NCBI GenBank assembly: GCA_947846985.1
Contig: CANTUZ010000008.1
Span: 40,442,817-40,506,816 of the forward strand
DNA length: 64,000 nt
Direction: 5' to 3'
Source of the DNA: Fratercula arctica
Taxonomy: Eukaryota; Chordata; Aves; Charadriiformes; Alcidae
Made by a program: the position numbers and the translations under genes. The notes beneath the pieces were generated by a model. It did not search any database. It was not told the origin of the DNA and saw only the letters and a list, made by a program, of their open reading frames with translations. Below, piece by piece: positions 48,636 through 60,536 of the stretch; position 1 is the stretch's first letter, and each line of letters opens with the position of its first letter.

Positions 48636-48965
48636 TGCTGTTAATTATGTCACGCGAAGACAAATTTACAACGTGGAGCAACAGTAAAAAAAAAAAAAAA
48701 TATATATATTCCTACTTGAAATGATGTGAGATCTACACTCAGCGGGCTCTCCATAAATCACAGCAGCTCCGCGTACCGGGCTGATGGGCTCTTCCCACCC
48801 ACTGGCAAAGGTTGTGGTTATCGGTGCTGACAGGCCAAAAGGAGGGAGTGCTCAGAGCCTGAAAACTAACCCACCTCACTCCAAGTGGATGAAAAAAGCC
48901 TGACTGTAGATGCCCAAGTGTTGAGCGACCTGATTTTCTGCATTGGTGGCACTGTAGTTTCTGTT

Positions 48966-49000
48966 GGGGGGGGGGGGGGTGGTGGGGGTGGTGGTGGTGG
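48966..49000 (+). repeat. G14 plus (GGT)n tract, G-quadruplex-prone
   Basis: Fourteen G followed by TGGTGGGGGTGGTGGTGGTGG. It contains many more than four G-runs in 35 bases, so it could form a G-quadruplex on the plus strand. The glycine run in the corresponding translated frame is an artefact. Confidence 0.85.
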
Positions 49001-49769
49001 AATTAATCTTCTGCTAGCACCTGAAAACGTTACTTATCCAGGAGGGAATTTGCCTGGGATGTGTTGGCTGGGGAGGGAGCAATGACTTAGTGGTATTCTC
49101 TGGGGCACTGCCCATGTCTGTCTGCATCTCCAAGTGCTCATCTGCCTTTAGTCATCCCGTCCCTCATCTGGAGAGGACCGGGACAAGCGATGGTGCTGTG
49201 GCTTGGACACAGGGAGGGTCATGCCATAGCCTGGGGACAGAGTCCTCCCCTTTTGGAGGTGACCTAGAGTGCTCAAAGGGGAAATAAAAGACACATGGTG
49301 ATGCTGGCATTTGCTTAACGGAGCCAACAGCTATGCTCAGACCTGTAATTTCCCACAGATCAAAGGCGCAGGTGAAAGCAGCTATTTAACACCGAGCCAG
49401 AGTGTTTCAGCATGCATTTCCCCATACCAATCTCATTTCTTTTTGAAGAAAAGACAGACTGACCTGACATATCTCCTCAGGCCTCACCAGAGCTGGGCTA
49501 GATTAGCACTGTCCCCAGCTGGCTTTTCTGTCCCTGCTCCTACCACTGTTGACCTTTGCAGTTCAGCCAGAAGAAAAGCCAAGGCAACGTTTCCAGCTGA
49601 GGAGACATCAGCCAGAGGCAGAGACGTCCTCGTGGAGCATGTCCAACGGTTGGGCTACCCATGCCCCAAGGAAGGAAGTACAAGTTCCGCTATCCAGGAT
49701 CTTCTTATGTCTGAGACGCTCAGTGTGAGCTCCCATGCTGAAATTTGGGAATATCTGCAGCCTTTTCTC

Positions 49770-49771
<2 letters not shown>

Positions 49772-49801
<30 letters not shown>
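49772..49801. repeat. Poly-A tract (30 bp)
   Basis: Uninterrupted A run followed by GGCAATAAATAAAT. The upstream sequence is not a recognised retroposon. Confidence 0.95.
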
Positions 49802-49805
<4 letters not shown>

Positions 49806-51079
49806 ATAAATAAATACTCTCAGTAAGCGGTAAGTGTGGGTTGGGTGTCAGGGAAGTGCTTGCTAAAGCAAAACCAACTGTTCATGAATGATTGTTTTAA
49901 ACAACGGAGTGAAATGCCCACCTTGGCGTACCGTCATTTTTTTCCCATTTCGTGGCTTTTCAGTCATTTCCAAGGCTGTTGCTGTGTAAATCCACTGGCA
50001 AACATCTCGCACTACTACCCACTCAACTCATTGCATGGCGTCCCGGAGTCTGGACATCCATCCAGGCACCTCTGTCTCCCTTTCAGGTCCAGCTCTGCTG
50101 GCTAACCCACCTATGTGGATTTTCAGTGCAAAGTAAGCGTCCTTCCCAAAAATGTATGGCGATTCATCTCTTGGCTGCGTTCAGTGTGGTCTTACATTTT
50201 TCTTGGAGCAGCAACGAGCATCCGTGACGCCCTCAGAGAGCACACCAGCAGGCAAAAGGCGTGCCAGGAGGGGCTGGTCCACTTTCTCTCCTCGTTCATC
50301 TTATTGAGAAGAGGTGGCAGCGCTTAGTAACGCGGGCTTCCTTTCGCGTCGCTCTTGCTAAAACTGCGTTTCTGGCTGCCTCCGACTTTCAGCACAAGGA
50401 TTTCACTGCTCTTTCCAGGTGACCAAAAAAATCTGGGTCTGCTTCAGCGGTGCTATCTGCTTACCGTATGGCGCTGCTGGGTGGGCGCTCTTTTGGCCCT
50501 TCCTGTGAGCAGGGGGGCGTTTTATGGACGTGAGGTGATGGGGACAGGTGAGGAACGACTGCTTCAAGATGAGAGGAGCCCAAAGGACTTGCCCAGATGC
50601 AGCAATTGCTCCTGGTGCTTCTTTCTCTGTGGAAACCTTTGGCTTTGGAGGGCTTCCACGGCTTTCCCAAGGCAGGGCAAGTCCAGAGAGTAGTCGCAGC
50701 CCTTGTCACCATGATAAAATTTGCCCTGACAGCCCCAGGGCAGCCAGGCAAACACTTGGAGCCATGCTTGGAGTGTTCATGGCAGCTGTTGAATATGCAG
50801 GTTCCAAACCCCTCTGGGTGCTGAGGGTATCCCTTCTTTGCTGTGGACGCACATGACGCCCCCAAGTGTGGTCCCACAGGAGGTGGGAGGACCTGGTGTG
50901 TCCCAAGTCCCCATTCACACCCCATCTCACTGCTTTGCCAGGGCACGGCATGCCCCAAATCGGAGCTTTCTGACATCAGCTTGGTCATGGTGGGCTCGTG
51001 TGGCTGTCTCTCTCCTTGTGTTCCTTCGCTTGCCTGACGAGACAGCCCCCGTTAAAATTACCCTGGTGTAGTGCCTCAG

Positions 51080-51240
51080 GGCTTTTATTTTTGACACCGC
51101 ATATGGAAGGCAGCTGTCAATTAGCAGCTGAAAAAATAGCCTGCAGTGCTAATGGGAGCAAATCTAATAGAGACCTCTTCCAAATTGTTTCCATCCATTT
51201 TTCAGGGCTTTTAATTGCTGTCATATTAGAAGGATGCCAG
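51080..51240. promoter_or_regulatory. Candidate enhancer: E-box / homeodomain / E-box composite
   Basis: Two identical E-boxes CAGCTG (51111-51116 and 51125-51130) flank TCAATTAG, a homeodomain-type TAATTG core, giving a near-symmetric 20-bp composite. A further E-box CATATG is at 51100-51105 and a second TAATTG next to CTGTCA (TGACAG, a TALE-type half site) is at about 51211-51222. The block is AT-rich and non-repetitive. bHLH plus homeodomain co-regulation is inferred from motifs only. Confidence 0.4.
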
Positions 51241-51589
51241 AAGGAAAACACAAGGGAAAAGCCCCATTCAGAGGTAGATTCCTGTCTGCCAGGGCTGACT
51301 CAGACGCAGCCCTCTTCCCTGAATTTCATTTACAGGAGTTTCTCAAGTTGTTTCCAAAGTTACATTTGGAGCTGGGCCCCGGCCAGTTCCTGCAATCCCT
51401 TTTTCCCCGCAGCGAGGACAGGACCGGGATGTTATACCAGCCGCCACAGCCGGATCGGAGGCTGGGGACAGATGTTGTCTCCCACCCACCCGCCGTGCTT
51501 GAAGGAATGTAGTCAAAAAGGGAATGTTATGTACTGAAACAGCAGTGGTAAAATACTTAATATTTCCAAATTCTTACCAAAGAAAAGGC

Positions 51590-51629
51590 TTCCTAATTAT
51601 TGTGTTGTGTATTCCTAATTATTGTGTTG
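51590..51629 (+). repeat. 22-bp tandem duplication
   Basis: TTCCTAATTATTGTGTTG occurs at 51590-51607 and again at 51612-51629, identical over 18 bp with a 4-bp spacer (TGTA). A local duplication; no element is recognised between or beside the copies. Confidence 0.92.
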
Positions 51630-53677
51630 GCAAGGGCAGCGCTGGAGCCCCGTTGCCTTAGGCCCTGCAGGCAGAGAGTGAGAGGAGAACAAGGCAATGA
51701 ATGAAACACAGAGAGGGCGGCAAGAACAAGAAAACAAAGTGATTTATGAACCTGTTACATATAGACTTACCTTTAATCCCGGCATGTATTTGCACGTATC
51801 CAGCTATCCATTTCTGGCAGTGGATGTATTTACCTGAGGGGCTTTTCTTAGGCTCGCCCTTTGAAATGATGGGTGAATGGCTGCCGTCTCATGGTTACAG
51901 CCGCCGCTTTTGCAGCAGGATTGGCACTCCTTGCGTGATGTGGGCAGCCTAACATGTATTGTGGCACCCAGCATGTATTTTCTTCCTCTCAAAGGTTTGT
52001 GGCTCTGTAAATATTATTATCTATCTGCGTGTCTGCCTGCATCACCACCCTGGCTCAAGGGTATCCATCATCGGAAGATCTGCTCCTGCAGTGTCTGGCC
52101 TTATATGATATTTTGCTTCTGGGTCTGAGCCGTGGTGTTTTAAACCTGCTTGGATGCGCTTTGTCCAGCCCTTAGCTAATACAAAAGCTGTGGGACTGTG
52201 GAGGGCAGGAGAACACACGGACTCGAAGGTACTCGAGAAACAAGGATTGAAAGCGTGTCTTACATGGAGATAAGGGGTTGTACTCCTGGTGTTACCCCAG
52301 GGTAGGCTGCAGGAGGTGCTTGACTTGGTAAATAGGCTGATTAAAACACAAATAATACAGGGGTTATCAGAGAAGGCATCTGTCTGGCCTGTTGGGCTCT
52401 TTGTTATTAACCTTTTTCACAGTTAATAAGGTAGCCAAGGGTTTGTACAGGCATATTTGAGGGGAAAACCAAGGGTTTCTCTGGCAGCATCAGCCCTATG
52501 CACAGGGTTTATAAATATACGCCACTAATAAAATCTTGATTAAAAAAAAAAAAAAAAGTAGGTTTTTGCAAAAGGTTGGGCTAAGGGAGAGCCGGTCCAG
52601 CATATCCCAACACAGCCATTAAAACCACATAAAAAAATGACTTTGCGGGTTCACGGTGCACTGTTGCGGCCCCGGCACCGGGAGCTTCCTGCTGCCTGCG
52701 GCAGATAAGGCAGCCCCAAGCAAACAAATTCGTCTCCCTGCCAGTGTCACAAGTGCAAAGCCTCTGCAAGGTCTCAGCCACCTCTGGGGTCAGCTGCGAG
52801 CCCCGGGGGATGCTGCAACCGGTCAAGGGGTCTCCCAGGGTGGATCGTGTTTTGCGCAGCCCCACTGTAAATCACTCAGTTGGAAGGGGATAGGAAGGGA
52901 GGGTATGCTATTTCTCGATGCGCCGGAGCCTGCTGGGATCGAGTTACATTAATTAAAGCCTGATGCATGATTTTAATCCGCGGGCTGGTACACGCTGGTG
53001 CCAAGGGCTGAAATCCCACCCGGGGAGGCTGCTGCCGTGAGTTTCCCAGTGCAGCGCTCGTGGGGCTGCCCCTTCCTGGGGACACGGGGCCAAGCCGTCC
53101 ACGCACAGCCCCTGGAATCTGCCGCTGGGGGTGGTGGGATCAGTGCTGGCGGCAGGGATGTGGGTGATGAGTCTAAGATGCAGCAGCCCTTGGTGCGATG
53201 GGGCGGCACATCTTTTCGAGGCTCACTTAGCGGGGGTAAAAAAAGCATTTCCTCCAGCTTCGCCATGCTGCTTGGCCCATTCTGCATTTCCCCAGCGTGG
53301 CTAAGATAGGGGCTAATGCACCAAGTGTGCCTGTAATAACCTTGGGACAGTAGCAGCTTAGCAAAATAAACTTTCTCCAGCTGCACCGGTCTGGAAACAA
53401 GCCCACTCAGCTGCTTCCCGTGCTGGCCCCTATTTCTGGACCTGCCTCGTGAATCTGGGCCTGACTGGGACAAGCCAGGGATGACCCCGACCCAGGGAAC
53501 GTGCTGTTCGGGGAACACCAGGTCCTGCCTGCCGGAGCCTGGGGGGACCGCAGGGTCAGTGGTTTTGTCTTAGCACACCTGCCCTGGAGCCAGCACGCAG
53601 CCAGTCCAGCACAGCCGAGGGTCAGGCTGGGAAGCCCTGGACATCTGGCCTGAGGATGGATCTTTGCCCGACTGCAG

Positions 53678-53892
53678 TCGGATGTGCTTGCTGCGGAAGA
53701 ACAAGCTCAACAGCAAGAGGAGAAAACCAGAGGACGTCCCCATCCATGAACCTGACGCTCTCCAGGACCACCAAAAGTACCTTCACCTCCTCCTCTGCCC
53801 TCTCTGGAGACTCTGCCAGTGTTTGGACACTGACGGCTTTCAGTGCAGGTGTGAAACATCCCAGCTGAAACTCTTGACTTCACATAAAATAA
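53678..53892 (+). other. Weak candidate terminal exon with poly-A signal
   Basis: TTTGCCCGACTGCAG ends at 53677 and would serve as a splice acceptor. From 53678 a frame reads SDVLAAEEQAQQQEEKTRGR and stops at TGA 53747-53749, a charged glutamine/glutamate-rich end. AATAAA at 53887-53892 is followed by T/G-rich sequence. I recognise no family and no upstream exons, so chance is quite possible. Confidence 0.15.
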
Positions 53893-54024
53893 AGCTGTAG
53901 TGTGGTGGCTCGTTGCTTCACCTGTAAGTCCTTGCAAGATGAAGCCCTTTTTTCCCTCCAGATTCATGGAGTACGGAATGCTTGGCCACCAAATGTGAGG
54001 CAGGGAGGACTTGGAGTGTTTACC

Positions 54025-54080
54025 CCATCCCTCCCTCCCTCCCTTCTCTCCATTCCTCCATCCATCTCTCCTGCTTCCCT
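54025..54080 (+). repeat. CCCT/CCAT-rich polypyrimidine tract
   Basis: (CCCT)n passing into CCATCCATCTCTCC; an almost pure pyrimidine strand, a possible triplex-forming simple repeat. Confidence 0.8.
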
Positions 54081-55929
54081 AGACCTCTTTACCCAGATCA
54101 TCTGCGAGGTTATGAACCCCCAACACTGCTGCAAGCCCACGTGCGGGAGGGGATGGTGAGGACGGAGTGGTCCGAGCGCCGAGCCAGCCATCTGTTCCAT
54201 TGAACGCTACGTGTGCTCGCTGTTTTTAAGAGGGAACAAGGCAAAACTACCCCTCGTGAGATTACAGCCTGCAACGTCCTACAGAGTCAGCTCCTTTGCT
54301 GCAGCGTGGCTGATGGCCGGGGCTGAAAGTCAGCTCTGCGCAGCCAAGGAGAGCCAGCCACACAAAAAGGGGTTCCATTTGCCTTTCCAGTACAGGCATG
54401 GCCCTGGATGAGAAGGGAAATGGCAGGAGAGGGCTCCAGGCTTTATTTATTTCCAATAAGTTCCAAGGAGAAGCAGCAAACAGAAACCCAGGGATGAGGT
54501 TGGTTCAGGCAGGCAGTGCTCAGGGACAGGTAGGTGTGACTCAGGAGAGAGCTGGGAGTGGAGAAAGGTTTCAGGAATAAGCTGATATTTTATTATCTTT
54601 TTTTTTTTTTTTTTGCATATGTCTGTGGAGGTATTTTTCCAACTGCGTTTCCAGTTCTGTGCTCAGCTGTCTGCTTTGTGAGATTTTATACCTCCACGTG
54701 TTTAAGTGTTTAAGGTGGACTCAGGTGGTACCAACGACCTAGAGGAGGGGAAATGTTTTCCTTTGGCACCAGTAAGCAGTAGGACAGGTCTTGGGGCAGC
54801 AGGACCCCTCCCCGGTGCAAGGAGGGGACACCTGGGTCATTGACTTTGACAGGGCACTCCTCACCAGGACTTGAGCGCTATGTGGGCACACCCAGAGGGG
54901 TACCACATTGGCACGGAGAGCCAGACTAGCAGGAGGATGCACAGCAGGTGATTAGGGTATGTCCATCCATCCCCAAAAGGAGCTGGTGCATCAGCCCTGC
55001 TAAGGACTACATTTCTTCCCTCTTCCCTGGTGGAGAAGATGCTGGGTTGAGGTGTGAGGTGAGGGCTTCTCACTCCTATTGAACACAGGGTCTAAATCCC
55101 TTGTTTTCTCAAACTGAGACGGAACGCACATTTTCCTCAGCTGAGGTCTTGGCAGCTTTCCTGGGGGCAGCTGGTCAGAGGCATCGGTGTCAGCCGTCAC
55201 AGCCCTCCTGTGCAGGCAGTCCCCTCTCCCGCAGAGCTGGAAAACACGGCAGTCATTTCCTTTGCCTGGCCACTGGTTGACAGGATGCAAGCGAGCTCAG
55301 CCCCCCTTGGCCACGCTCTGCCTTTACACCAGGGACCCGGCAGCAAAGCGGAGCTGACATCAGGGTCAAAACATCCAACTGCTGGTGCAAGCCGAAGCAT
55401 TCCTGTCGTGCCTGGGGCCTGATGCGGTTTGGAGGGGACCGACAACTCACAGCAATGGGGAGAGGCAGCATCAATGATGCTTTTTCGTTGGTACGTAAAC
55501 ACATACCCACCTTCTCACCTTCTCTCCTGGGGATTTCTGACCCCTCTCTAAACCAGTCTCAGGCTTGGATGGACTCTAACACAGTGCTCTTCTGCAGGCT
55601 GAGCTCCCAAGTAATTAATAAACCCTTAAACTTGCCGGCAAACCTGGAGGAACACGCAACCATGCCAAGCCCATGGAGGAGTGAACCAAGGCACCACCGG
55701 TCCACTGCTAAAAGAAGCACCTTTTGGTGGACTCATTTGAGGCAAATGAGGTTTTGGTGCATGGTGGATGTGGGATGGGTGAGCTGCCCGTCGGCTTTAC
55801 ATCAGGGCTGTTGTCAGTCCCACCAGAGCAGCCCCTGGGTTGCAGACACTTCCCATGATCGCCACCGCCCACGAGAGCAGTCTCCTCTGGAAGTGCCAGA
55901 GGAGGCATCTGCCTCAGCTTTTTCTCTTC

Positions 55930-55953
55930 TTTTTTTTTTTTTTTTTTTTTTTT
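55930..55953. repeat. Poly-T tract (24 bp)
   Basis: Uninterrupted T run in a pyrimidine-rich setting. Confidence 0.95.
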
Positions 55954-58039
55954 GGACAGACATCGTCTGGGAGATGATGATCTCCCATCATCTGGGAGAC
56001 CTCCTTCTGCCTTTTAAGATTATTCTCTAAAGAGAAGAGAGCTGCTCAATATCAGCCTCAGGTAGTTTCAGAGGCGATGGAGAAGACTGCAAAAAGACCT
56101 GCCGGTGGCTTAAGCCCGTGGCAAAAATTATGATGTGTTGGAGAGACAACTGCGTGGGGAGTGGGACTTGTCGGGAAATGGCCGTGTCGTGATCTCAGGC
56201 ATGCTCAATCCTCCCCTCCACCCGGGAATGGCACGAGGTGTTCATCCCTCCACCCATCCTCCAGGCGGAAGCCTCTGCAGGTGTTAAAGGCATCAACTGA
56301 CCACCCTCCTGCTGGTGTTTTTCCATCTGCCTGCATTCCACAGCTCATATTTTTTGAGCTGTAGGATGGGCGCAAAGACTAACGGGGCATTGCTGGGGCA
56401 CCTGGAGGCCCAAATAACCCATAGGTGGGATGGAGCTGGGTCTGGGACTGTGCAGTGCTGGTATGTTCCAAGGCGTGGGCTTGGAAGTGACAACTCCAAT
56501 GATGAGAGAGAAAACACAGCAAGCCCTCCAGGTTTATGTCAGTGGAGCACAAGGAGAAAAAGTGATTTCTTCCAAGAAACCTCCCTTCAAACTCCAGTCC
56601 AACATACCTCCCGTGCCTTTGTTGCTCAACAGCAGACCAGCGTTCTCCCGGGGAAATGGTTTTCTTCCCAAGAAATGCAGCGGTTTCACAGGGAAGGGAG
56701 AGGCGTGGGCAACAGCCACGTTTTGGGGGCGTTTGCTAAGGGGTCGGGGTCTCTATCTCAGCCTGAAATCTAGAAATCTCTTTACCTCATCCCACACAAA
56801 ATAACCTCCCATCGCTTATCCCAGGTGCCCTCGAGATCGCCAGGACCCTGATGGAAACAATGTCAGGGAGATGACAGTTTCTGGCACCATCTCCAGGTTC
56901 CTGGGCACCCTCGCCTCAACGTTGCCCATGCAGTAAGTGCCTTTACACCTCTTCGGAGCCCAGACCCAGGCTTGCATGGGCTCACCTGTATTCAAAACGA
57001 GCACGGGCGCAGCTCTAAATGCCCTGCGCTTCATTAAGGGTTAGGCACGTCCTCAAAGCCAGATGGTGCTGGAGGTTGTCCACCTCCTGCCATGCCCTTT
57101 CCCTGCGGGAGAAGGCTCCTTGCGTCAACGAGTCCTTCTGAAAACGCGTCCCTCGCCTCCTCTGCGGGTGTAAACTGGCGCAACTTCATGGACTTCGAGG
57201 GAGCCCTTGGCTCTGGACGCACTTCTATAATCAGCTCTATAAATAAAAGAAGAGGGGAAATGATAAATGACACCCAAAGTTATCCAGCCAGCCAGGGTAG
57301 ATTACTCACAGGCACTGTGCCTAAGTGACCTTGAAAATAAATTCCAGCTAAATTCTTTAAAAAACTTTAAGGGGGGGCGGGGTGGGGGTGGAGAGGTGGA
57401 ATAAACCGGGCTTTAAAATTAACACTCCCCAATTTTCCAACTCCTATCCAGCAGAAAAAGGCTAAATTGGTCCCACGTGTCCCCTGGGCAAGAGCAGGAT
57501 GAGATGTCAATAATCAATATGTATCACCTGTGAGGGCTTCCAAGGAGCAATCAGGGCTCACCAGCTCTCGGAGGGTGTTTTCCAGCCATTTGGAGGGAAA
57601 CTGGAGCAGGTACAAGGGCTTTGAAAACCCAGCTCTAGAAATGTGCTTCATCAGGACAAAGGAGAACTTAATTAGGGCCGGCTGGAAGTTTTTTTTTCTC
57701 TGCAAAGCTCCTCTCGTGCAGAACAGATCTTTGGTCAGAGTGGGAAGATTATTAGGAATTTCAGAAACGAGGCGGATCCTGTCATCTAAAATGCGTTCTT
57801 CAAAAAAAAAACCAAAACCCAAAACCGCTCCTTTGGGGGCTTTGGAGTGATTCGGTTATTTATTCATTCAACTGTCAATGAAACTTTTTTTTTTTTTTTT
57901 TTTACAGAAAGCTGCTCTGGCAATGGAGCCTTTCCAGGCGCGGTGGGGTGATGGATGGATATTTTGTATGAAAATCAGTTAAATTTTTTCAGCCTCCCAT
58001 TCAGATGGGAGGCTTCAATTGCTGGCACAGCAGCTGATC

Positions 58040-58440
58040 AATTCGCCCCCGTGCTTTAAACTCAACAACCTCCAGTAACCTAATAAAGATAGATTTGAAA
58101 TATATGTTACCAGTTATATGTAATTTAACAAATATATTCCTCCTGCTCCTTCGCCTTACTTTCCGCAGAAGACATTTTAAGAGCTTGAGTGATGCCGCTT
58201 TTATGATGCGCAAGTCATTTTACCAAACAGCATGATAAAAGTTTGTTCAGGCAGGAATTTCATTAACTTCAGGGTCCTTGTTGCATTTAGCAGCATCGGG
58301 CTCGGCATGCAGGAATAATGGGTTCCAGGGCCTGAAATTTCCACTATTTTCCATCCAGTTTATTTAAAACTCATTGGATGGATTATAAAAGGCTGCGAAA
58401 CAATGAACATACTGTTGGTTCTTATTATTTGTTGCTGCGC
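58040..58440. promoter_or_regulatory. Candidate conserved non-coding element
   Basis: AT-rich, low in CpG, non-repetitive over 400 bp, with ATTTTAC, TTCATTAAC, TTATTATTTGTT and several TTTAAA/TAATA words. Unlike its GC-rich neighbours, it shows no frame of note beyond chance. An inferred regulatory block only. Confidence 0.3.
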
Positions 58441-58664
58441 CCAGATGTTTGGGGTTTCAGGGTTCCCTAAGAGCACTTTGGGGTGCCACAGAGGGAAACG
58501 CATCCTGCGAAACAATTCCTAAATCTTCATTTTTGTCCTCACAGAGCAAAATGACGAGTATTTGCGAAGGGGATGAAGCAGCAGCAAGTTTCTGCTGGAG
58601 CCAATGGTGCTGCTGAGCGTTTGGTGAGCATTTGCATCGTGTGTTTTTGTCTGTAGGGCTCTGT

Positions 58665-58735
58665 GAAAAGCAGGACCGTTTCGCTGCGTAGAGGGGGAAA
58701 CTGAGGCACGGCGAGGAAATCTGACATCCTGTGGT
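58665..58735 (-). mobile_element. MIR SINE fragment
   Basis: GTAGAGGGGGAAACTGAGGC followed by ACGGCGAGG matches the antisense MIR core 'ACAGATGGGGAAACTGAGGCACGGAGAGG'. Only this core is clear. Confidence 0.7.
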
Positions 58736-59337
58736 GCCAAAGAAACCTGAACACGCGGTCAACCCTTCTTTTCCATCCCCAAGCCGGTGTTTTCCATGTG
58801 CCCACAGCCAGACCCCTCCCGAGGGATGTCCGTCAGCGAGACGTGCCTGTGTATCTTCTCCCCCAGCTTTGCGCACCCTGTGGGAAGTGATGTGATGGGG
58901 ACCGGTGGTGTGGGGTCACCGGCACTAGGCCTCCCAGCCATCTCCCACCCACGGGACATACATTAAAAAAAGACCCACCTAAAGCATCCCTGCTCCCAGA
59001 CCGCGTCCTTCTTGCCCATCCAGGGCGCAGGTTTGGAGGGGAGGGATGCCTAGGACATTATAGTAGCCATGTTCTTAGAGCCCACGGGCCGGCTCCACTC
59101 CGCTTGCCAGCCTTTTTATGGGTCCCTGCTCAGTGGTGAGCATAAATCGGACACGGCTCCAAAATAAATAGCCTCCTTTTCTACTCGCCAGCAGGTCATG
59201 CGCGTGGGGAATGCCACGTCCTGTAAATAAATGGCTAATAAAAGCGGAGTGTTCTTACAGAATAAATAGCTCCGCAGCCTAAATTAAATACTGAAGTGAA
59301 GTACAGAGATGCTGGATGCATCCCAAAATATCCCACA

Positions 59338-59356
59338 CCCCCCTCCCCCCCCCCCC
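59338..59356. repeat. C6TC12 tract
   Basis: C run interrupted by one T at 59344; the complement is a G-rich, quadruplex-prone strand. Confidence 0.9.
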
Positions 59357-60129
59357 GAGAAGAGCTCCCGGAGGGTCCCATCCTGAGCAGCGGTGGGGCT
59401 GGTCCTCCCTGCCGCGCTCCCCCCAGCCCTCTGGAAAGGATGCTTTCAGTCTGGTTTTGGACACAGTTTTGATGAAGAAATTCCCCGTTGAGAGCATTTA
59501 AGCGCCAGTAACTGTGAGGGGAAGGGGGTGAGGAGGGAGGAGAGCGGGATGGGAGGTGCGGAAAGCAATCCCCATTGGGAGAGGGCTCACGGCTTTAGCG
59601 GTGGCGGCTTCGTTGCCATCTCCAACAGGCTTCGTCAGAATGAAGGTACGATGGGTATGGCGTTGCCAGGCTAAACCACGTCAGAGCGGCAAAACACAGA
59701 CCAGCACAGGGAAAGCCTTTCCCAGCAACAGTGACATCCAGAGAAGCTGGGAATTTGATAATTTAGCAATGATTTGCTAAGATTATAGAAAGGAGGGGAA
59801 ACAGAACAACTTTCTGTTTCATTTTGAGTGGCTATTTTTCCACTGGCATTGCTCTCCGCAAGCCCTTACAAGCCAAAAAAGTACCCCAAACCCTCAACAG
59901 AAATGCTTGCATCGAAAGGTAACTCTGTTTGCAGCGTTTGGCAGGTGAAGAAAGGATTTCGTTCCTCACCTGTCCCTGCCGAGATGCCTCCTGCGACAAA
60001 GCAGAAGCTCAGATGGAGTTTGCTGGTTGTTCCAAGGGCAGGCGGGCTTTTGCCTTGAGCTTTGCGGCAGGTTGGGTTTTTCTGCAGGGCTCCTGCGACG
60101 TTAAGTGCCAGCTCAGAGGCAGAAATCAA

Positions 60130-60430
60130 AGCTGAATTTAGAGATCTTGTTTATTGGTCTCCTGCTTCAGTCATTAGTCTGGAAATCATTTGAGGAAAAT
60201 CGATCAAACAATTATACTCTTGACGCTGTTATTGTCATAAAGTCTTCCAGTTCCTCATTTATGGAATGTGCGTGTCACTTTTTTTTAGAAAATTATTTCA
60301 ATGCTGACTGGTACTGCTCCAGTCTTTTAAACAACTGACTTTCCTTCATTGATTATTATATTCCTTTTAAATTTGATGGCCCAGCCTGTGCTAAAAGCCC
60401 ATCTCCCTATGTTACATTACTGGTGTAAAA
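60130..60430. promoter_or_regulatory. Candidate conserved non-coding element
   Basis: AT-rich and non-repetitive, with AACAATTATA, TTATTGTCATAA (SOX-like ATTGTC core), AATCGATCAAA and GATTATTATATTCC. It stands out from the flanking GC-richer DNA. The assignment is by composition and motif density only. Confidence 0.3.
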
Positions 60431-60536
60431 GGGGCTGTTAACAGCAAGAAGCAGAGAGCAGGACCGGGGTTGGTATTCCCAAAATCCTGTACACATGTCC
60501 TCCTATCATTAGGAAATTATCAAGAAAAGTAAAGTC

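Larger units (their letters stand above)
46571..53677. other. Unique non-coding sequence with candidate enhancers
   Basis: No supportable gene. It contains the AT-rich block 48230-48420, A15(TA)4 at 48686-48709, the G-rich tract 48966-49000, A30 at 49772-49801, the E-box composite at 51111-51130, a 22-bp tandem duplication at 51590-51629 and A16 at 52542-52557. Overlapping frames on both strands near 50.4-51.0 kb are chance frames in GC-rich sequence. Confidence 0.7.

Noticed and set aside
48885..49085. Glycine-rich small protein frame
   Set aside because: The glycine run is the G14(GGT)n simple repeat, not a protein domain.
49311..49826. 171-codon plus frame ending in poly-lysine
   Set aside because: The C-terminus is the A30 homopolymer in translation; there is no domain.
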